This document shows, piece after piece, positions 48,907-57,629 of a stretch of 64,000 nt of DNA. Origin of the DNA: Paraeggerthella hongkongensis (GTDB lineage Bacteria; Actinomycetota; Coriobacteriia; Coriobacteriales; Eggerthellaceae); NCBI RefSeq assembly GCF_003726035.1, contig NZ_QICD01000004.1:1-64000 (forward strand), in the 5' to 3' direction. Position numbers and translations under genes: made by a program. Each line of letters opens with the position of its first letter. Position 1 is the first letter of the stretch. Below the pieces are notes generated by a model. The model made no database searches, was not told the origin of the DNA, and worked only from the letters and a program-made list of their open reading frames with translations.

Positions 48907-50024
48907 GACCGATCGCCTCGATCCCCTAAACGAACCACCCGAGCGCGCGCAAGCAGATCCTCGTCGAAATACGACAAATTCGTCGTAGTTATGAACGTCT
49001 GAATATCCCCGGCTACAAACGACACGAGCGCGCGACGTCGAGCGGAATCAAGCTCGCTCATCACGTCGTCGAGCAACAGCACGGGCTTCCGTCCTAGAAT
49101 ATCTTGGATAAGTGACGCCTCGGCGAGCTTGAATGCCAGAACCACCGATCGTTGCTGCCCTTGGCTCCCGAACACGCCCGCATTGCTTTCATCTATGAAG
49201 AACTCGATTTTATCCGCATGAGGTCCTATGAGCGCTCGGCGGCGCGCGATTTCGTCAGGAAGCCGCTTCTGCAGCGCACGGGACAGCAAGGCGCGCGCCT
49301 CGTCGCGGCCGAACGAATACGAGCACGGCACGCTTGGATCGTGATCTTCCCACGACGGCATATAGCACGCCGTCAAAGACTCCCGACCTTCGGTAATCTC
49401 GGAGTAGTAAGAACTCATCGAACTTGCCAGCTTCTCGAACAACGCGCTGCGGTAGCACGCCAGCTGCGCGCCGCAGGTGACGATCATCTCGTTCATGCTC
49501 TCGATGAGCAACGAAGACGAATCTTCTTTGAGAAGATGATTCTTATGGCGAAGCACTTTTTCGTAGTCGCGTCGAATCAAGTAATGATTCGCGGAAAGCT
49601 GGGAGCCTAGCGAATCGAGAGCCGTGCGGCGGACGGACATGGAACCCTTCGACAACTCCAAATCATCGGGCGTGAACGTCACCGAAGGAACAAGGCCCTT
49701 CAAATCTGCCGTACGTTTGGGCTTCCCGTTCAGAAGGTGCTTCTTCTTTCCGTCAGCCAGCTGAACGCCCAGAGCCAATTGGCGGCTTCCGTCGGTGACA
49801 TCCGCCTGCAACCGGCTAAACGAAGCGCCCGCACGCACCAGTTGGGGTACCGTAGGATTCCTGAACGACGATTGAGCCGTTAGAAGCTGTACCCCTTCGA
49901 TAACGTTCGTCTTGCCTGCAGCGTTCGGCCCGACGAACACCGTCAAAGGACCGATGTCGCTCAGGTCGAACGTTTCATAGCTTCTAAAGTCGCAAAACGA
50001 GATATGAGATATGCGAAGATCCAC
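48903..50024 (-). CDS. recF: DNA replication and repair protein RecF
   Basis: SMC-like ATPase that loads RecA at gaps. 373 residues. Walker A VGPNAAGKTN near 33-42, signature GSQGQQRSVVLAFKLAE and Walker B PVLLLDDVMSELD. GTG start, 19 bp after dnaN. Confidence 0.96.
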   Translation of the reverse strand: MDLRISHISFCDFRSYETFDLSDIGPLTVFVGPNAAGKTNVIEGVQLLTAQSSFRNPTVPQLVRAGASFSRLQADVTDGSRQLALGVQLADGKKKHLLNGKPKRTADLKGLVPSVTFTPDDLELSKGSMSVRRTALDSLGSQLSANHYLIRRDYEKVLRHKNHLLKEDSSSLLIESMNEMIVTCGAQLACYRSALFEKLASSMSSYYSEITEGRESLTACYMPSWEDHDPSVPCSYSFGRDEARALLSRALQKRLPDEIARRRALIGPHADKIEFFIDESNAGVFGSQGQQRSVVLAFKLAEASLIQDILGRKPVLLLDDVMSELDSARRRALVSFVAGDIQTFITTTNLSYFDEDLLARARVVRLGDRGDRS

Positions 50025-50043
50025 TGCGGACGCTTCTCACGCT

Positions 50044-51144
50044 TTACGAAATGCGAACTGGCATGACCAAGTAGAGGTAGTTCTCACCTTCGTCAGCCTT
50101 GAAGATACCGGGCTTGAGCGCGGACTGAACCTCCAGGTACACCTTATCGGTCGCGACCGACGACAAGCCGTCCAAAACGTACGCGTAGTTGAACGCGATC
50201 TCGACGTCTTCCCCCTCGCCTTCGCATGGAAGAGTTTCCTGAGCGGTACCCACGTCCTGAGCCACGGCCGATAGCTGGGCGGTTTGAGACGCTATGTTGA
50301 TATCGAACTTAACCGGAGAACTCGTCTGCCCCAGAAGAGACGTGCGCTTCACGCCGGCCACCAAATGTCCAACCTCCATGCTCACGCGCGTGACGTACGA
50401 ATCAGGGAGCAGTTGGCGGTAGTTGGGGAAGTTTCCCTCAATGCGTCGGTTGATGAACACGGTGTCGTGATAGGTCACGACGATCTGGTTCTCGGCCAAC
50501 GCAAGCTTGAGCGGATCGTCGGTACGCTGCATGGATGCAATCTCCTGCAAGAACGAACCCGAGATAACCGCTTGAAAATCCTCTGCTGCCGAATCGGGAA
50601 GGTCGGCTTCCGTTATAGCCAGGCGATACGAATCGGTGGCGACCATCTTGAGCAGCGTTCCTTCCAGCGTGATAAGCACGCCGGTCAGGATCGCGCGGCT
50701 TTCGTCCTTCGATACCACGCGAGCCACTCGCTTGACCATCGAGGCAAATTGCGAGAATGGAATAGAGATTTCCTGCTGAACGTCAACATGCGGAAAACCG
50801 GGGAAATCCTCGGCATCAAGCGTTTTGATCGAGAACGACGACGTATCGCAGGTGATAACTGCTGAATCGCTTTCAGCATGAACGTGTACGGCGGCGTCGG
50901 GAAGGTTCTTCACGATTTCAGAGAACAGTTTGCCGGGGAACACGGCTTTACCCTCTTCCTCCACTAAAGCCGGCACGGCATACTGGATGGAAAGCTCAAG
51001 ATCGGTTGCCTGGAGCGTGAGCGTGTCGCCGTGCGCATCCAGATAAATGCCCGACAGAATAGGCAGCGTCGAGCGTGTCGCGATACCCTTCAAAACGACG
51101 GACAGGGCATTCTGCAATTCCGTTTGGTTGATGCTGAATTTCAA
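50044..51144 (-). CDS. dnaN: DNA polymerase III beta sliding clamp
   Basis: Ring clamp tethering the polymerase. 366 residues, three clamp domains. MKFSINQTELQNALSVVLKG at the N-terminus and LVMPVRIS at the C-terminus match the family. TTG start with GGGAGC five bases upstream. Separated from dnaA by about 630 bp that carry an unwinding-like element, a dnaA hairpin and a parS site. Confidence 0.97.
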   Translation of the reverse strand: MKFSINQTELQNALSVVLKGIATRSTLPILSGIYLDAHGDTLTLQATDLELSIQYAVPALVEEEGKAVFPGKLFSEIVKNLPDAAVHVHAESDSAVITCDTSSFSIKTLDAEDFPGFPHVDVQQEISIPFSQFASMVKRVARVVSKDESRAILTGVLITLEGTLLKMVATDSYRLAITEADLPDSAAEDFQAVISGSFLQEIASMQRTDDPLKLALAENQIVVTYHDTVFINRRIEGNFPNYRQLLPDSYVTRVSMEVGHLVAGVKRTSLLGQTSSPVKFDINIASQTAQLSAVAQDVGTAQETLPCEGEGEDVEIAFNYAYVLDGLSSVATDKVYLEVQSALKPGIFKADEGENYLYLVMPVRIS

Positions 51145-51410
51145 GCCGCTCCCTTTCTCTTGCTCTCTATGGTTTCGGTTCAGTATCGCACAATCGAGTC
51201 GTTTTCACGTTTGCCACCACGATAAAAGCTCTGCCGCGCGCCCAAAGCGCATGTGAAGAAAAGGACTTGGAGCATGGCGGCGCACATGCATCTAAAAAGT
51301 CTGCTTGCAGGAAGTACGACAGCGCCGCGCGCACATTCGAAAGAAATGGTCGCTTGGTATTGGAGAGACGCGATAAGAGAGATGCCCTGTAAACATAGCT
51401 GCAACGTGCA

Positions 51411-51426
51411 TGTTTCACGTGAAACA
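51411..51426. other. parS: parS site, full 16-bp consensus
   Basis: TGTTTCACGTGAAACA exactly, in the dnaN upstream region; flanked by GCA/TGC so the palindrome extends to 22 bp. Confidence 0.95.
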
Positions 51427-51512
51427 TGCACCGAACGAAAAGCGTAGGCATAAGCTTTTCGTGGCACTTGCAAAATATCATGATCTTCGGGTTTTAGGTT
51501 TTAAAGGGTCTT

Positions 51513-51572
51513 CTTTAAATATATATAAGGTTTTAATAGTTGTAATAATAAGGGCGGTGGAAAAGTGGATAA
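51513..51572. other. oriC: Basal unwinding-like element of oriC (dnaA-dnaN)
   Basis: Read on the minus strand: DnaA boxes TTATCCAC (51565-51572) and TTTTCCAC (51557-51564) abut, then a short GC block (51552-51556), then six DnaA-trio units. In plus orientation these read TAA TAG TTG TAA TAA TAA in one 3-base register, 51534-51551. An AT-rich tract (51513-51533, with ATATATAA) follows. This is the order described for the Bacillus subtilis unwinding system. It is the best candidate for the melting site. Confidence 0.7.
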
Positions 51573-51733
51573 CTGCTAAATTACCAGTTCAGCAGCTGAA
51601 AATAATACCTTTTCAGATGTTTAGATCCAGTACCCTCCATCAACATGAATTATTGCTTATATTATCTTTCCAGAGGGTTTCGGGGCTTTTCTTCAACTTG
51701 TCAGTCATATTTCAAACGTCTTTCCTCCGAACG

Positions 51734-51767
51734 TTCGTCCGCCCGTCGAATAGATCGGGCGGACGAA
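51734..51767 (-). terminator. Hairpin after dnaA
   Basis: 12-bp stem TTCGTCCGCCCG/CGGGCGGACGAA with a 10-base loop, 5 bp after the dnaA stop. No U tract, but it would end the dnaA message before the origin element. Confidence 0.6.
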
Positions 51768-51772
51768 TAAGG

Positions 51773-53287
51773 CTATATTTCCCTGATGATTTGTCGGAGC
51801 GTTTCGAGTTCTTCGCGAAGTTCCCGGTTCTCTTTCATTTTCGCCTCGATATTAGATACCGAATACATAACGGTTGAATGGTCGCGGTTGAACTTCTTTC
51901 CGATGTCGTTGTACGGTATGTCGACCATTTCGCGGCATAGGTACGTGGCGATCTGCCGTGCATAGGTGATATTGCGCGTTCTTTTCTTCCCTATGAGATC
52001 AGCATGGCTCACCTTGTAAAACGCTTCGACTTCCTTTTGGATATCCGCGATGGTCAGGCGTTTTGACGGGCCCCCTGAAAAATGGTTCTCAAGCAGCGCG
52101 CGAGCATCGTCAAGCTTCAGGTTCGGTTGGTTGAAAAACGTCATCTGGTAGATAACCTTCGTGACGGCGCTTTTCAATTCTCGGATGTTCGAGCTTGAGC
52201 TTTCCGCTATGTACATCTGAATGTCTTCAGGGATGTTGAAATCTTGAGATCCCTCTGCATCCCGGTATTCCTGAACGAAGCTTTTCACAATGCCCAGTTT
52301 CGTTTCGATCTCGGGAGGTTGGATATCGAACGTGCCGCCAGAATTGAAACGGCTTTTATAGCGCTCGTCGATATCGATGTTTTTAGGCGCGCGGTCTGCG
52401 GAGAGCACGACTTGCTTTCCCTGGCTGGTCAGCTTGTTGAAGATCTGGAATACGATGTCGAGCGTCTGCTTCTTTCCTTGCAAATACTGAACGTCGTCGA
52501 TCAACAGCACGTCGGCTTCTTCGTAGCGCGTTTTGAAGTTCTTATAGCTGGACTTCTGCTTGTCGTGCGCGGCGCTCGCTTCGGTGTATTCCGATAAGAA
52601 TTCAGCCGAATCCACGTAAATGGTGGACAGGTGAGGGATGTTCTCGCTAATGTAATTTTGGATCGCGCGCATGAGGTGCGTTTTCCCTAATCCTGATTTT
52701 CCATAGATGAACAGGGGATTCAAGTGCGCTTTACCCGGCATTTCCGCAACGGCGACTGCCATGGAATACGCCATGCGGTTGGAATCGCCGATAACGAAGT
52801 TCTCGAACGTGAGCGTGGATGTCGGGCCGTCTTGTCCGGCTTCCGCGTCCCCGTCGTCTTCGGTGGCGCTTTCCTCTATGCTTGGGGCAACGTCTTCCGC
52901 GCGCGGTTCTTCCGGGCGTATGGCGGGTGCCGGCTCCACCTCAGCTGCTGGTGGCGGCGTCGGCGCAGCAGGCCGTTCCTGGCGCGGAGCGCTGCTCGGC
53001 GTGGGCGTTTGCATCTCGTCGGCGGCGGTGATGTCCACTTCTATGATAACGGTGAACGAAACATGGAACAGGTCCTCAAGCGCCTGCTTGATGAACCCGG
53101 CGTAATGGCGCTCTATCCATGTTTTGATGAAGTCGTTGTCGGCCGTCAGCATGAGAAAACCCTCGCTCATCGCCTGGGGATGCAGGCGGGAGAAGAAGGC
53201 GCTGATCTGCGACGGGTCTATGTTGTTGTAGCTTTTGACCTGGTCGCATACTTCTTGCCAGGTTTCTTCGAGTTTTTGGCTGTTCAT
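51773..53287 (-). CDS. dnaA: Chromosomal replication initiator DnaA
   Basis: Origin-binding AAA+ protein. 504 residues. Domain I at 1-85; domain II at about 90-158, Pro/Glu/Ala-rich; domain III with Walker A GKSGLGKT (196-203) and Walker B LLIDDVQYL. Domain IV ends with the DNA-box signature RDHSTVMYSVSNI. ATG with AAGGA 8 bases upstream. Promoter TTGCCT-17-TACAAT at 53367-53395. Downstream of the GHKL-winged-helix gene, which may read into it. Confidence 0.97.
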   Translation of the reverse strand: MNSQKLEETWQEVCDQVKSYNNIDPSQISAFFSRLHPQAMSEGFLMLTADNDFIKTWIERHYAGFIKQALEDLFHVSFTVIIEVDITAADEMQTPTPSSAPRQERPAAPTPPPAAEVEPAPAIRPEEPRAEDVAPSIEESATEDDGDAEAGQDGPTSTLTFENFVIGDSNRMAYSMAVAVAEMPGKAHLNPLFIYGKSGLGKTHLMRAIQNYISENIPHLSTIYVDSAEFLSEYTEASAAHDKQKSSYKNFKTRYEEADVLLIDDVQYLQGKKQTLDIVFQIFNKLTSQGKQVVLSADRAPKNIDIDERYKSRFNSGGTFDIQPPEIETKLGIVKSFVQEYRDAEGSQDFNIPEDIQMYIAESSSSNIRELKSAVTKVIYQMTFFNQPNLKLDDARALLENHFSGGPSKRLTIADIQKEVEAFYKVSHADLIGKKRTRNITYARQIATYLCREMVDIPYNDIGKKFNRDHSTVMYSVSNIEAKMKENRELREELETLRQIIREI

Positions 53288-53366
53288 ACGCTGCTTCCTT
53301 GGTGGGTCCGCCCCCGCCTGGGGAGCGACGATGGCGTGCTCCCGATGGCCGTCCGCTTCGTGTTCG

Positions 53367-53395
53367 ATTGTATATAAAACGATAGGGTCAGGCAA
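53367..53395 (-). promoter_or_regulatory. dnaA promoter
   Basis: Minus strand -35 TTGCCT (53390-53395), 17 bp, -10 TACAAT (53367-53372), about 80 bp before the dnaA ATG and just past the stop of the preceding gene. Confidence 0.6.
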
Positions 53396-53399
53396 AGGG

Positions 53400-54497
53400 T
53401 TACAGGGAAATGGCTACCTGGTATCCCAGATCCGTCAGAATGCGCTTCTGCCCCGCGGTTTTCTCTATCAGTCCGGCTTGCTCGAGCTTCGTCAGCGTTA
53501 CATACGTGCTCGACTGGGGAACTCCAGTGATGCGCACCAGGTCGGTTACGCCGAGTGCCCCTTCGTTTAAGAATATAGGAAGGAAATCTCGCTCTCGTTG
53601 AGACAAGGGCGGCACCAGCGGCGTGACGGAGTGCTGCGGATAACCTGCTTGAGGCATAGGAGACACCGACGCCGCGGGGTACCCGTAAACGGGCGCTTGC
53701 ATCGGATATCCTGTCGTACCGTACGGTTGCGCCTGATGGCTAGGGTAAACGGTTCCCGGTATAGGGTTCATTGGGACTACATGTTGAATGGGCTGCATGG
53801 GTTGAATAGGCTGCGCCGGCACCGTATAGCCTTGTGCTTGGGGCTGGTATGCCTGCTGCTGATAGAGGTTTTCCTGGTAAGGCTGCCCGCCCCGCGCGCC
53901 CTGAGCCTGTGGCTGCCTTGCGGGTCCTTCCGCCACGGCGTCAAGCAGCTCCTGCACTGCCGACTCGCTCGGCTGTAGACTGATGGTGACGACGGAGCCG
54001 GTGCCCAGGTTGTCTTCTATGGTTATGGTCCCGTGGGAAAAATCCAGGTACTCTTTAACAATGGGAAGACCCGACCCTACGCCGCGAATGTAATGCTTCA
54101 TGGATTCGACTGCCGAGGAGAATCCCGGAAGCTGCGCCTTGTCTTTCTGGAATATCCCCGGCCCCTGGTCGGCGAAGCGAATCGTGTTTCCGCCATCCAA
54201 TATGGACACTGTTACCTCTGCGAATTGGGCATGGATGAAGTTTTCCGACACCTCCCGTATCACCGTGTACGGGATGGTTCCTCCGCTGAGCTTCGCTTGT
54301 TCGTAAATGCTCGATGCGAGGTTTTCGATGTAATCCGCTGTTGGCGCGGGATTGATCTCGGTGACACGCGGCGCGCTCTTGAGATCGTCGTACAAAGCTA
54401 TGCGCGCGATCGAGTCGACGTGTGCATAGTCGTACAATGCCGAGTTTTCATCGGGCGTTTTACCTTGATGATCTGCTTTTTCAGTCTGGTTGTTCAA
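53400..54497 (-). CDS. GHKL-type ATPase fused to a winged-helix domain
   Basis: 365 residues, soluble. Residues 55-175 form a histidine-kinase-like ATPase domain with N box REVSENFIHA (81-90), G1 DQGPGI (110-115), G2 GVGSGLPIV (139-147) and GTGS (165-168), but no phosphoacceptor His domain. Residues 190-297 are a Gln/Pro/Tyr-rich linker with PIQPMQPIQ-like repeats. Residues 298-365 form a MarR-like winged helix (LVRITGVPQSSTYVTLTKLE). TTG start, weak ribosome site (GGAACAG). Immediately upstream of dnaA, same strand. Nucleotide-controlled DNA binding at dnaA/oriC is inferred from domains and place. Confidence 0.85.
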   Translation of the reverse strand: MNNQTEKADHQGKTPDENSALYDYAHVDSIARIALYDDLKSAPRVTEINPAPTADYIENLASSIYEQAKLSGGTIPYTVIREVSENFIHAQFAEVTVSILDGGNTIRFADQGPGIFQKDKAQLPGFSSAVESMKHYIRGVGSGLPIVKEYLDFSHGTITIEDNLGTGSVVTISLQPSESAVQELLDAVAEGPARQPQAQGARGGQPYQENLYQQQAYQPQAQGYTVPAQPIQPMQPIQHVVPMNPIPGTVYPSHQAQPYGTTGYPMQAPVYGYPAASVSPMPQAGYPQHSVTPLVPPLSQRERDFLPIFLNEGALGVTDLVRITGVPQSSTYVTLTKLEQAGLIEKTAGQKRILTDLGYQVAISL

Positions 54498-54578
54498 TTC
54501 TGTTCCGTTTTTCAGATCCGAGATTCAGCATTTTTCAATGACTTTCAACGGCATTGTATACGTTTTCAACTTTAGAAT

Positions 54579-55076
54579 CTATCCACCTGGGATATTCAAT
54601 GTGTTTCATTGCGGATATTCTCGTTTTATAGAAAAGAAAATCGACTATCTACACGGCCTTTTCAGCGTTTTCCACTTTTTATTCAAAAATTGTGGAAAAC
54701 TTTGAAGAAAAAAGGAACCGAGGGAAAACCCATAGTGAAAAACTCTTGGGAAATGTTGATAGAACCGTGTCCGGGCATGGTGAAAAAGCGTCTGCTTAAC
54801 GTATCTTCGGGTATGGCTGAGAGGTTTTCCCGAAACAGTAGATTTGTCTCATTCATATCAAAGAACACCCTCTTCAAAAGCTAGAACTTCATAAAACACC
54901 AGTTCAGAAGCCTGGTTATTTGGTTGAAAACAACTAATGCCTGATGAGGGGCTTGTAAAAATAAGCAAATTCGCATCTTGACAAAACGGTGAAACTGGAG
55001 ATTTCCACAATGATGCTCGAATGAAACAAGAGTTTTCAACATTTTCCACAATTTGATTTCTCGTTTTTGGGGATAA
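54579..55076. other. oriC: AT-rich DnaA-box cluster, probable oriC part
   Basis: The non-coding 54498-55299 is conspicuously AT-rich. DnaA-box-like 9-mers: CTATCCACC (54579), TTTTCCACT (54668), TGTGGAAAA (54691), ATTTCCACA (55001), tandem TTTTCAACA-TTTTCCACA (55033-55050), TGGGGATAA (55068). The favoured box seems to be TTTTCCACA. Lies between the GHKL gene and rpmH, the usual site of the upstream half of a bipartite origin. No gene is supported here. Confidence 0.7.
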
Positions 55077-55299
55077 GTTTGTTCGGTAGGACTCTTTTCA
55101 CGTTTTTGAAGGCGATTCAACGCTGTTTTCGGCATGAGCATGGGGTTTGACATCGATGAGGGAAACGGGCGTTCTTGTTGGCGGGGTGTTGAAACGCGCA
55201 TTCAGGAGTCTTTTCGACCGAGTCGACGAGTAGCGAATACGCAGCGGCAGACCAGTGCATAGACATGAAACAGAGTTGGCTTGTTCTTGTGAGTTTTGC

Positions 55300-55327
55300 T
55301 TGACTACGCCGTAACCTGCGCTATACT
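55300..55327 (+). promoter_or_regulatory. rpmH promoter
   Basis: -35 TTGACT (55300-55305), 16-bp spacer, -10 TATACT (55322-55327), about 30 bp before the rpmH ribosome site. Good sigma-A match. Confidence 0.75.
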
Positions 55328-55363
55328 TTCGAGGTTGCTCTAAAACCATGAAAGGGAATCAAT

Positions 55364-55498
55364 ATGAAGCGCACGTATCAACCTAACACTCGTAAGCGGG
55401 CTAAGTGCCACGGTTTCCGTGCTCGTATGTCGACGAAGGGCGGCCGCAAGGTGCTGGCTGCTCGCCGCGCAAAGGGCCGCAAGCGTCTCTGCGTGTAA
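55364..55498 (+). CDS. rpmH: 50S ribosomal protein L34
   Basis: 44 residues, strongly basic: [37 protein letters not shown]. Standard L34. ATG with AAAGGGA. First gene of the rightward origin cluster. Confidence 0.98.
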   Translation: MKRTYQPNTRKRAKCHGFRARMSTKGGRKVLAARRAKGRKRLCV

Positions 55499-55503
55499 AG
55501 AGA

Positions 55504-55836
55504 GTGAGATTGGAGACGATAAAGTCCCGCGAGGACATCTCCGATCTGTTCTCTTGCGGCAAGCGTTTGCATACGCCGTACCTTACGCTCATAGTGTTAC
55601 CCACGAAGCAGCACGGCCTCAATGGTCGTGTTGCTTTTGTTGCGGGCAAAAAGCTAGGGAACGCCGTCTGGCGCAATAGCGCAAAACGGCGTATGCGCGC
55701 AGTCTGTCATGAGCTCGGAGGGCCTTGGAAGGGCTTCGATGTGATATTTCTCGCGAAGTCGGGTATTTGCAGGGGTTCTTATAGTAAAGTGCTAGCAGCA
55801 TGCGACGAGACGTTGGAACGCGCGGGGATCCGATAA
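55504..55836 (+). CDS. rnpA: Ribonuclease P protein component
   Basis: Protein cofactor of RNase P in tRNA 5' maturation. 110 residues. RVAFVAGKKLGNAVWRNSAKRRMR, the RNA-binding core, appears as FVAGKKLGNAV and RNSAKRRMR. GTG at 55504, five bases after the rpmH stop, chosen because the family starts near RLETIKSRED. Confidence 0.95.
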   Translation: MRLETIKSREDISDLFSCGKRLHTPYLTLIVLPTKQHGLNGRVAFVAGKKLGNAVWRNSAKRRMRAVCHELGGPWKGFDVIFLAKSGICRGSYSKVLAACDETLERAGIR

Positions 55837-55847
55837 GGTCGATCGAT

Positions 55848-56081
55848 ATGAAGGCTTTTGTAAAGCGCTTGCCGTGTACCATTGCGGTGATGTTGATCAC
55901 CTTCTATAGGGCCGCTCTATCGCCCCTGTTTCCTTCTTGCTGTCGTTTTACGCCGACATGTTCCGAGTACGGACTCATAGCGTTTCAACGTTACGGGTTT
56001 TGGAAAGGCTTGAAGCTCACGTTCAAACGTGTGCTGCGCTGCCGTCCGGGAGGTCCGCACGGCTACGATCCGGTACCGTAG
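55848..56081 (+). CDS. yidD: Membrane protein insertion efficiency factor YidD
   Basis: 77 residues. The conserved Cys-rich block SCCRFTPTCSEYGLIAFQRYG and CRPGGPHGYDPVP are diagnostic (split: CCRFTPTCSEY, CRPGGPHGYDPVP). Amphipathic peripheral membrane protein. ATG with AAGG; follows rnpA by 11 bp. Confidence 0.95.
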   Translation: MKAFVKRLPCTIAVMLITFYRAALSPLFPSCCRFTPTCSEYGLIAFQRYGFWKGLKLTFKRVLRCRPGGPHGYDPVP

Positions 56082-56128
56082 GATTGTAGAAGCGGCCTTC
56101 TTTGGTATAGAGGAAGGAACAATATACA

Positions 56129-56914
56129 ATGTGGGACGTAATCAAGGATTGGGTGTTCAATATCATCCATTTCTTCTACGATTTTTGCGGCGACTGGGGA
56201 CTCGCCATCATCGTCGTTACGGTGATTTTCCGTGTGCTCATCTCTCCTTTGATGCACAAGCAGACGAAATCTTCCTATCAGATGCAGAAGGTTCAGCCTC
56301 TGATGCAGGAAATCCAGCGTAAGTACGCCGATGATCCTCAGCGTCAGCAGGAGGAGATGCAGAAGCTGTACGCCGAGGCGAAGTTCAACCCGCTGGCCGG
56401 CTGCCTGCCCATGCTGCTTCAGATGCCTATCTTCATCGCGCTGTTCCAAGTGCTGAGCGAGATGGGTTCCCGTACGCAAGGCACCACGTATGAGTTCTAT
56501 AACCTGGTTCCTAGCTTGGTTATGCGTCCTTCCGAGGCGTTTTCCATGGGTTTTGGAACATTTGTTCCTTATTTGATCCTGATGGTTGTGTTCGCTGCCG
56601 CCACGTTCTTGCCCATGATTCTCATGCAGATGGGCAACAAGGACAACCCGCAGCGCAAGCAGACTATGATCATGGCGGCCGTCATGAGCGTTTTCATGCT
56701 GTGGATCAGCTGGGGCTCTCCTGCCGGCGTGCTCTTGTTCTGGGGCGCTTCGTCTCTTATCGGTATTGCTCAACAGCAAATTTCCATGCGCATTATGAAG
56801 CGGCGTGATGCTGAAGCTGCCGAAACTATCGAGGTTAAGCCTATCGAGGTTGACGTTACCCGCAAGGTGAAGAAGCCGCGCCCGACCAAGAAGGACACCG
56901 GCAAGAAAAGGTAG
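56129..56914 (+). CDS. yidC: Membrane insertase YidC
   Basis: Inserts membrane proteins with or without Sec. 261 residues, the short monoderm form, with five membrane segments and no obvious lipobox. Hydrophilic-groove Arg lies in VIFRVLISPLM. QPLMQEIQRKYADD is the cytoplasmic loop motif. Lys-rich C-terminal tail. Follows yidD. Confidence 0.95.
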   Translation: MWDVIKDWVFNIIHFFYDFCGDWGLAIIVVTVIFRVLISPLMHKQTKSSYQMQKVQPLMQEIQRKYADDPQRQQEEMQKLYAEAKFNPLAGCLPMLLQMPIFIALFQVLSEMGSRTQGTTYEFYNLVPSLVMRPSEAFSMGFGTFVPYLILMVVFAAATFLPMILMQMGNKDNPQRKQTMIMAAVMSVFMLWISWGSPAGVLLFWGASSLIGIAQQQISMRIMKRRDAEAAETIEVKPIEVDVTRKVKKPRPTKKDTGKKR

Positions 56915-56922
56915 CTCGGCGG

Positions 56923-56938
56923 TGTTTCACGTGAAACA
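56923..56938. other. parS: parS site, full 16-bp consensus
   Basis: TGTTTCACGTGAAACA between yidC and jag. Confidence 0.95.
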
Positions 56939-56973
56939 CTCCAGCTTTTCTATTTCGATAAAAGGAGTCTGTT

Positions 56974-57510
56974 ATGGCTGAAGAGTTGGTTGAAAACGTT
57001 GAGGAGTGCATCGATCCCTCTGAGATTGATTCCACCGAGTTGACCGATGAGGAACTCGATCGTATTGCTGATACTGCGATCGGGGCCTTGCAAGATATCC
57101 TCAAATACTTCGATGTTGGAGAAGTTACTATCGATGAGTACGAGGGTGACGAGGGCGAACTAATTCTTGATATTACTGGTGACGATTTAGCTGTGCTTAT
57201 CGGTCGTCACGGTAAGACGCTCGATGCTCTGCAGTTCTTGGTGTCGGCGATCACGGTGAGGACGATCGGCTTCCGTTATCCGGTCATCGTAGATGTCGAG
57301 GGCTACAAGGGTCGTCAGCGAGAGAAGCTTGAGTCGATCGCTCGTTCTTCGGCAAGCCGCGCTGCGAGCCAGCACCGCAGCGTCAAGCTTCGTCCGATGA
57401 CTCCTTACGAGCGCCGGATCGTTCATATTACGCTTCGTGACGACAAACGTGTCGAGACTGCTTCTGAGGGCGAGGGAAGCGCACGCCACGTGGTGATTCT
57501 TCCTCGATAG
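56974..57510 (+). CDS. jag: Jag/KhpB RNA-binding protein
   Basis: 178 residues. Acidic N-terminal region (about 1-60), KH domain with the GxxG loop IGRHGKTLDALQFL (about 86-99), and R3H domain ending LRPMTPYERRIVH. Cytoplasmic RNA binder linked to cell elongation and division in Firmicutes. ATG with AAAGGAG. Confidence 0.95.
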   Translation: MAEELVENVEECIDPSEIDSTELTDEELDRIADTAIGALQDILKYFDVGEVTIDEYEGDEGELILDITGDDLAVLIGRHGKTLDALQFLVSAITVRTIGFRYPVIVDVEGYKGRQREKLESIARSSASRAASQHRSVKLRPMTPYERRIVHITLRDDKRVETASEGEGSARHVVILPR

Positions 57511-57533
57511 CGGTACGTTCCTTATTTCGATCG

Positions 57534-57563
57534 AAAGCCCGTATCTTCGGATGCGGGCTTTTT
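57534..57563 (+). terminator. Terminator after jag
   Basis: AAAGCCCG-(12 nt)-CGGGCTTT then TT on the plus strand, 24 bp after the jag stop. Confidence 0.85.
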
Positions 57564-57574
57564 CATGTTTGAAA

Positions 57575-57588
57575 GTTTCACGTGAAAC
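57575..57588. other. parS: parS site
   Basis: GTTTCACGTGAAAC core (left flank A, right flank A) between the jag terminator and rsmG. Confidence 0.93.
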
Positions 57589-57629
57589 ATTCCTTTATAC
57601 TACAGAGAACATCTTATAAAGGAGCATGC

